From assembly GCA_009760855.2 (NCBI GenBank), contig WPIO01000001.1, forward strand, positions 1,890,001-1,954,000: 64,000 nucleotides of DNA. Direction: 5' to 3'. Position 1 is the stretch's first letter. Each line of letters begins with the position of its first letter. The notes under the pieces were generated by a model. It searched no databases. It was not told where the DNA came from and saw only the letters and a program-made list of their open reading frames with translations. The translations under genes and the position numbers were made by a program. Below, in pieces: positions 59,110 to 64,000 of the stretch. This DNA is from Cristatella mucedo (lineage: Eukaryota; Bryozoa; Phylactolaemata; Cristatellidae).

Positions 59110-60125
59110 TTATTCGTGTAGGATTCGGAACTAGCTACGGAGTTTTCATTTAATCATAGCAGATGATTTGTGGATGCCGTTGGTAGGAGGGCAGGGAGAT
59201 GCCGCTGGCCTGTATTTCACCTATCAGTGGGAAGCTGTAGATCGTGGAGCTGCATTCCTAGTCCCCCAACATGCATCCCTTTCGCATAAGAAAGAACACA
59301 TGCAAAATGAGATCCCTCGCTGATCCGAGCCCCCGCAGACCTAGTTAAGTAGTTCCCATGCTGTTCCATTGAGGTTGCACGTTGTATGGGGCATGTGTAC
59401 CATGTACAAGTGGTTGCTTGCTTGCTTCCCTCGGGTGACACCGAGTATCAATCACCATTGGGCCACAGCTAAGATTATCAAGGAGGGGGCTAAGCCTTGG
59501 CCTTGCTTTGGGGTTGTAACAGAAAGTCATTGGATTTATGGCATAATAAAGTCAATGTCCCTGTCCTGGTGGCTTAGAAAACCGACAGAAGATGCTTCTC
59601 CTGTGTGCCTAATTTACTTGTATCAACTTTGTGGTTTCGTGCCACCAGGTGCATTATGGATGCAGTATCCTCTTTTTTTATTTTTAAGCCATGATTAGGA
59701 AGTAATTACCATTTACTGGCAGTGCAGACACTATTCCTTATAACTTAGTGACAGTGCCTATTACACTATTCCTTCTAAGTTCTGTGGTAGCTATTATTCG
59801 TCAATGGGAAGCCGTGGTTGCGAACAATGGACGTTATTTTTACCGCTTATTGCTACGCTGATTGCTCATTTGGCCTCACAGCCGTGTCATGGTACCGAGT
59901 GCACGTGCTGCTTCTGAATGCTAGGATTCCTAGGCAACTTCTCACCGATTATGAGTAGTAGCTCATACCGTTTTGCTAGGCTATGAAGCTTACTTTTGAA
60001 GCAAACACTCGGCAATTCTGTTCCCAAAGGCTCTAAACTTTTCACAAGATTCACTAATTCAAGACTCGAGTTCTCAAAGAGAGTCTCTCATGCAATGCCT
60101 TCTTCTTAGCTGCCCTCAAAGCCCC
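59110..60125 (+). repeat. Segmental duplication unit A, copy 2
   Basis: Partner of 56795-57712, about 75-80% similar by eye. Confidence 0.85.
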
Positions 60126-60857
60126 GTAGCTAGCTCTAGGTGCAGAATCTGAATCCGCACTTCGTTTGGGGCGCTGCCCGAAAATGCTGTTCAGCCCTTC
60201 GCAAAATTGGCATGCCTTAAAGCTCCGAGAGCCTGAAACGTTCTTGCATCGAAAGAAAACTCTGCCTGCGATGCCTTGTGAAGCCACGGTCTAAACAGAA
60301 ATAAGCGTACACCCTTAGGTACATGTACGTTGTCAGCTTTGTTTACATGGTCATATCTAAAGCGTTACGTAAATTAATGCAAAGCAAGTTGTGTATTAAC
60401 ACACAACACAGTGACTAGAGTAACAACGCCCAAGAGAGGCAGAGTTCTCACTGGTTTGCAGACAGGTTGGTGTCCAGCAGCAAAACGAGGCATCGTCTGG
60501 ATGGCACCTCCTAGCGCCTCAAGAAGGCCTCCGGAAGTGAACAGGGGGCCACAGCTGTCAGCTCTCCACTCAAAAAGCCACGAAACCACAATAGCCTAAA
60601 GCTCGAAAAATGTTACCCCTTCGACAGAAAAGGTCTCGAGCAAGGTCGAAGCGACTTGTTCTCCAGCACCGAAAGGACTGGACTCTGCCATCCACCAAAC
60701 GCATACAGATGTACAGATTCTGTTGTTGGGCACGAAGCCTGTGCCGAAGGCTGCCGCCACTCCCGGAGCATACTTGGATTTGTATCACCTCAAAATGGGT
60801 ATAGCCATTTGAGAGTTTAAGGCAGCCCTCTTAGACTGAAAAATAGTGTACCTGTTG
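60126..60857. other. Extra segment between duplicated units
   Basis: About 730 bp present only in the second A-B arrangement. No coding support; probably an insertion, or a loss from the first copy. Confidence 0.5.
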
Positions 60858-60890
60858 GGCCCTTCTAAACACTTGAGCAGTGCCTCTTGC

Positions 60891-61545
60891 TCGTGCAGTC
60901 CATCGTGCAGTCCACCCATCGTGCAGTCCACCCATCGTGCTTGTCCACCACCCATTGTGCAGTCCACCACCCATCGTGCAGTCCACCCATCGTGCAGTCC
61001 ACCCATCGTGCAGTCTACCCATCGTGCAGTCTACCCATCGTGCAGTCCACCACCCATCGTGCAGTCATCACCCATCGTGCAGTCCACCCATCATGCAGTC
61101 CATTCATCGTGCAGTCCACCCATCGTGCAGTCCACCCATCGTGCAGTCCACCCATCGTGCAGCCCACCCATCGTGCAGTCCACCACCCATCGTGCAGTCC
61201 ACCCATCGTGCAGTCCACCCATCGTGCAGTCCACCCATCGTGCAGTCCACCCATCGTGCAGTCCACCCATCGTGCAGTCCACCCATCGTGCAGTCCATTC
61301 ATCGTGCAGTCCACCCATCGTGCAGTCCACCCATCGTGCAGTCCACCCATCGTGCAGTCCACCCATCGTGCAGTCCATTCATCGTGCAGTCCACCCATCG
61401 TGCAGTCCACCCATCGTGCAGTCCACCACCCATCGTGCAGTCCACCACCCATCGTGCAGTCCACCACCCATCGTGCAGTCCACCACCCATCGTGCAGTCC
61501 ACCACCCATCGTGCAGTCCACCCATCGTGCAGTCCACCACGAATT
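60891..61545 (+). repeat. 17-bp VNTR, about 37 units
   Basis: Unit CCCATCGTGCAGTCCAC (17 bp), with 20-bp variants carrying an extra CAC and occasional ATTCATCG units. As 17 is not a multiple of 3, the three plus frames give the same 17-residue periodic peptide (containing THRAVH, PSCSPP, IVQS) in register shift, and no frame on the plus strand contains a stop over about 650 bp. It sits at the point where unit B copy 1 has a single precursor unit. Confidence 0.97.
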
Positions 61546-61549
61546 GTGC

Positions 61550-62105
61550 ATCTTCAGCATCCCTCAGGGAGAAAGGGCTGCATAGCAGAAACCACTTTTT
61601 TGAGACTTTCATCCATGAGGCCTCTATAAACACTCTGAAAGCCTGATCAACTGTCTCCCTCCTCCACCCGGTGCAGCTTGGTAGCCACTCTATTGGACTT
61701 GTGGTAGAGAGGGCGCAGAGGAGCCAAGCTCGACTGCAGGCCTGCGGTGCGTCACTGACTGGTCGGTCTTCCCATTTGGGGAGAGGTTGCTAAAGCCTTC
61801 TATGGGCTTGATACTTCATAAACGGCTGGTTGTATTTGCAAACGAAGCACCTGGCAGATACCTTGACTCTTGCCACATTTATTCCGAATTTAGTGCCCAG
61901 CTCTGGCGAACACCAGTGGCCTTTTTCCGCTGCCGGCCAGCGCACTGGTGATATTTCAAATCTGGAGCAGTCAACCCACGCATTCGCTCTCTCTTTCTCC
62001 CCCCTCTTTCTCCCTCTCACCCTCTCTCTCTCTCTCTCTCTCTCTCTCGCCATCTCTCCATCTCTTCTGTTTTTCTGTTCTCCTATTCATTCTCTCTCTC
62101 GTGTT
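61550..62105 (+). repeat. Segmental duplication unit B, copy 2
   Basis: Partner of 57735-58260, including the CT-rich end (61985-62050 here, with an expanded pure CT run). Confidence 0.92.
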
Positions 62106-62215
62106 CGTCACCGTCTGTGTGTGTGTTCGTGTGGGTATGTGTGTGCACATGCTTGTGTGTGCTCCCGTGTACGCGTGCGTGTGTGCGAGCGTGTGCATGT
62201 GTGGGTGTGTCTACC
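62106..62215 (+). repeat. GT-rich degenerate repeat
   Basis: GTGTGT, GTGCGT and GTGGGT variants, in the position corresponding to the GT array after unit B copy 1. Confidence 0.85.
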
Positions 62216-63270
62216 TCCATCCATTAAAAGAAGGCGCAGAGCCATGATGTCACTCACCACGACGAGTGACCCGTGGTTATAATTCTGAAAGGTAGCTGTA
62301 GCTAGCCGAAAGTCTGAAAGCCTGAGTGTCGCCTATATAGTTGTCAACGATTAGGGGTCATCTCACGTAGCCGGTAAGAGCTAGAATGCTCGACAGCCTT
62401 GAAAGGGCAGCAGTTGAGAGAATGAGTAGCGGCACCAGTGACAGCAATGGAGGGAACGTGCAGCTGCCAATCGTTGCCAATGTTTGCCGATCGTAAGGGA
62501 AATCACGGTGCCAGAGCTGCAGAACAAAGATATGCTGCCAAAGTCTGTGAATTGAAGAGTGGAAGAAAGAGCCAAGCCAAGTTCGTTAGCCTGGCCGTAT
62601 CCTGAACACGAAGAACAGGGCACATAGTGTAGGAGGAGGACACTGTAGCCAAGCCACGAAGCGTGGCCGCCTTGGCATATCGCTTTGAGAGCTTTGGCAG
62701 CACGCATCCTCCTCTGACCACCAGCGAGAGGCGCTGCTAGTCCTGCGCCGAAGTTGGAGTAGGGCTGAGGTCAACCCCAGGAGCATCACCGAGCAAGATC
62801 GGCCGACGACATCAGTCGCGCTGATCAGGTGGCCGACTGCAGTGCTCGGGGCCGCCTCTCGGCTGCAGCCTTTTTGCTTGCGTCAGCTGCTGCAGCTGCC
62901 CAGAGGGATATGCAGCTGCCCGCCCTCCTGTTCCTGTCCCTGCTACAGTGGCAGTCGTGCTTCAATTGAGCTGTTTGACTCGGGACTGCGTGTTCAAGTG
63001 CTTCGACGGCCAGGACCCCGGCCTTCCCCAGCTGACTTAGCCATGGATGGATGGACAAATTAAAAGGGTCAGTGGCTCGGTGTGTGCGTGTGTGTGCGTG
63101 TGCGTGCGAGTGCTTGCGCCGTGTGCGTGCTGTGCCTCTTACCACCACTCCTGTATACCAGCGGATTAGCCAGTCAGCTAGCACACACGACTGGCTTGGC
63201 ATGGTGAATGTTTTGCTTGGCTGCACTGGTCCGGGCTGATGCCGCAATCCTCCCTTCCGAAAGCCTGCAG
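62216..63270. other. Unassigned DNA, end of putative intron 3
   Basis: No recognised feature except a GTGC-rich stretch at 63080-63135 and the splice acceptor context at 63250-63270. Confidence 0.4.
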
Positions 63271-63463
63271 CTGCAGATTGCAGGCTTCCGCTTCTGTCGC
63301 TGTGGCAGCAGAGACTGAGCTGCAGTCACCCTCACTCTTTAGCACAGAGAACGGCGGAGTCTCACCCCACGACGGCTCCAGCTTCGCCAAGTACGCTGCC
63401 CAGAACCAGCTTGATGTGAAGCAGCACCTGTCCAGGTGCTCCAGATGTGGCTCGCCAAGCGAG
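63271..63463 (+). CDS. Candidate exon 4 of the split gene
   Basis: 193 bp from acceptor CGAAAGCCTGCAG (ending 63270; an alternative six bases later keeps phase) to donor CGAG|GTGAGT (63464). The frame needs two bases from the previous exon, as exon 3 supplies (GG|C, glycine). It encodes CRLQASASVAVAAETEL, then QSPSLFSTENGGVSPHDGSS, FAKYAAQNQLDVKQHLSRCS, and RCGSPSE, ending in phase 0. The QNQLDVKQHL stretch looks helical and a CxxC pair follows. No family recognised. Confidence 0.5.

Positions 63464-64000
<537 letters not shown>

Larger units (their letters stand above)
52798..63270 (+). other. Putative intron 3 (about 10.5 kb)
   Basis: Holds LINE-B, nested LINE-A, SINEs, the duplicated segments and the VNTR listed separately. 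No exon between these points was supported; 60126-60857 and 62215-63230 are unassigned. Confidence 0.4.

Noticed and set aside
60846-61646. 266-codon repeat protein (THRAVH...)
   Set aside because: All plus frames and several minus frames are open because of the 17-bp VNTR; the sister duplicate has no such frame.

Overview
The window is eukaryotic nuclear DNA, almost certainly from an invertebrate animal. Long dinucleotide arrays, minisatellites, several families of 5'-truncated LINEs with (ATT)n ends, tRNA-derived SINEs and one gene split by introns of 3 to 18 kb all point that way. There is no operon structure, no prokaryotic gene, no CRISPR array and no complete virus. The CR1/L2-type LINEs with a hairpin tail and (ATT)n end are common in marine and lophotrochozoan invertebrates, but the sequence alone does not fix the species.

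Layout. 1-12 kb: LINE fragments, an inverted-repeat (foldback) element, AT/GT/AG arrays and a SINE nested in a LINE. 12.5-18.4 kb: a GC- and CpG-rich block with a CT/CTGTCT array, a 109-bp tandem duplication and an 18-bp GC minisatellite; it may be a promoter/5'-exon island, but I could not build a gene there. 18.6-26.7 kb: a LINE/SINE cluster holding the best-preserved LINE (open reverse-transcriptase C-terminal half, 399 codons, at 19954-21153) and a LINE inserted into an older copy of itself. 26.7-31 kb: unassigned DNA, becoming CAG-rich. 31-63.5 kb: four candidate exons of one plus-strand gene (31002-31895, 34984-35110, 52680-52797, 63271-63463) with mutually compatible splice phases. I cannot name its product, a low-complexity, serine-rich, probably cytoplasmic regulatory or scaffold protein. 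Its putative introns hold large CT/GT arrays, LINE and SINE copies, and a local segmental duplication with a 17-bp VNTR (57-62 kb).

The coherent biology is a transposon community. I see two LINE families, called here LINE-A and LINE-B, both of the CR1/L2 type. SINE-1 is tRNA-derived and ends in the same hairpin tail as LINE-A, so it probably borrows LINE-A's machinery. SINE-2 is tRNA-derived with a different tail. A foldback family is visible as two complementary partial copies. Three nested insertions have clean 7-bp target-site duplications, giving a relative chronology. All family names are local labels; whether they are already in repeat databases cannot be checked here.
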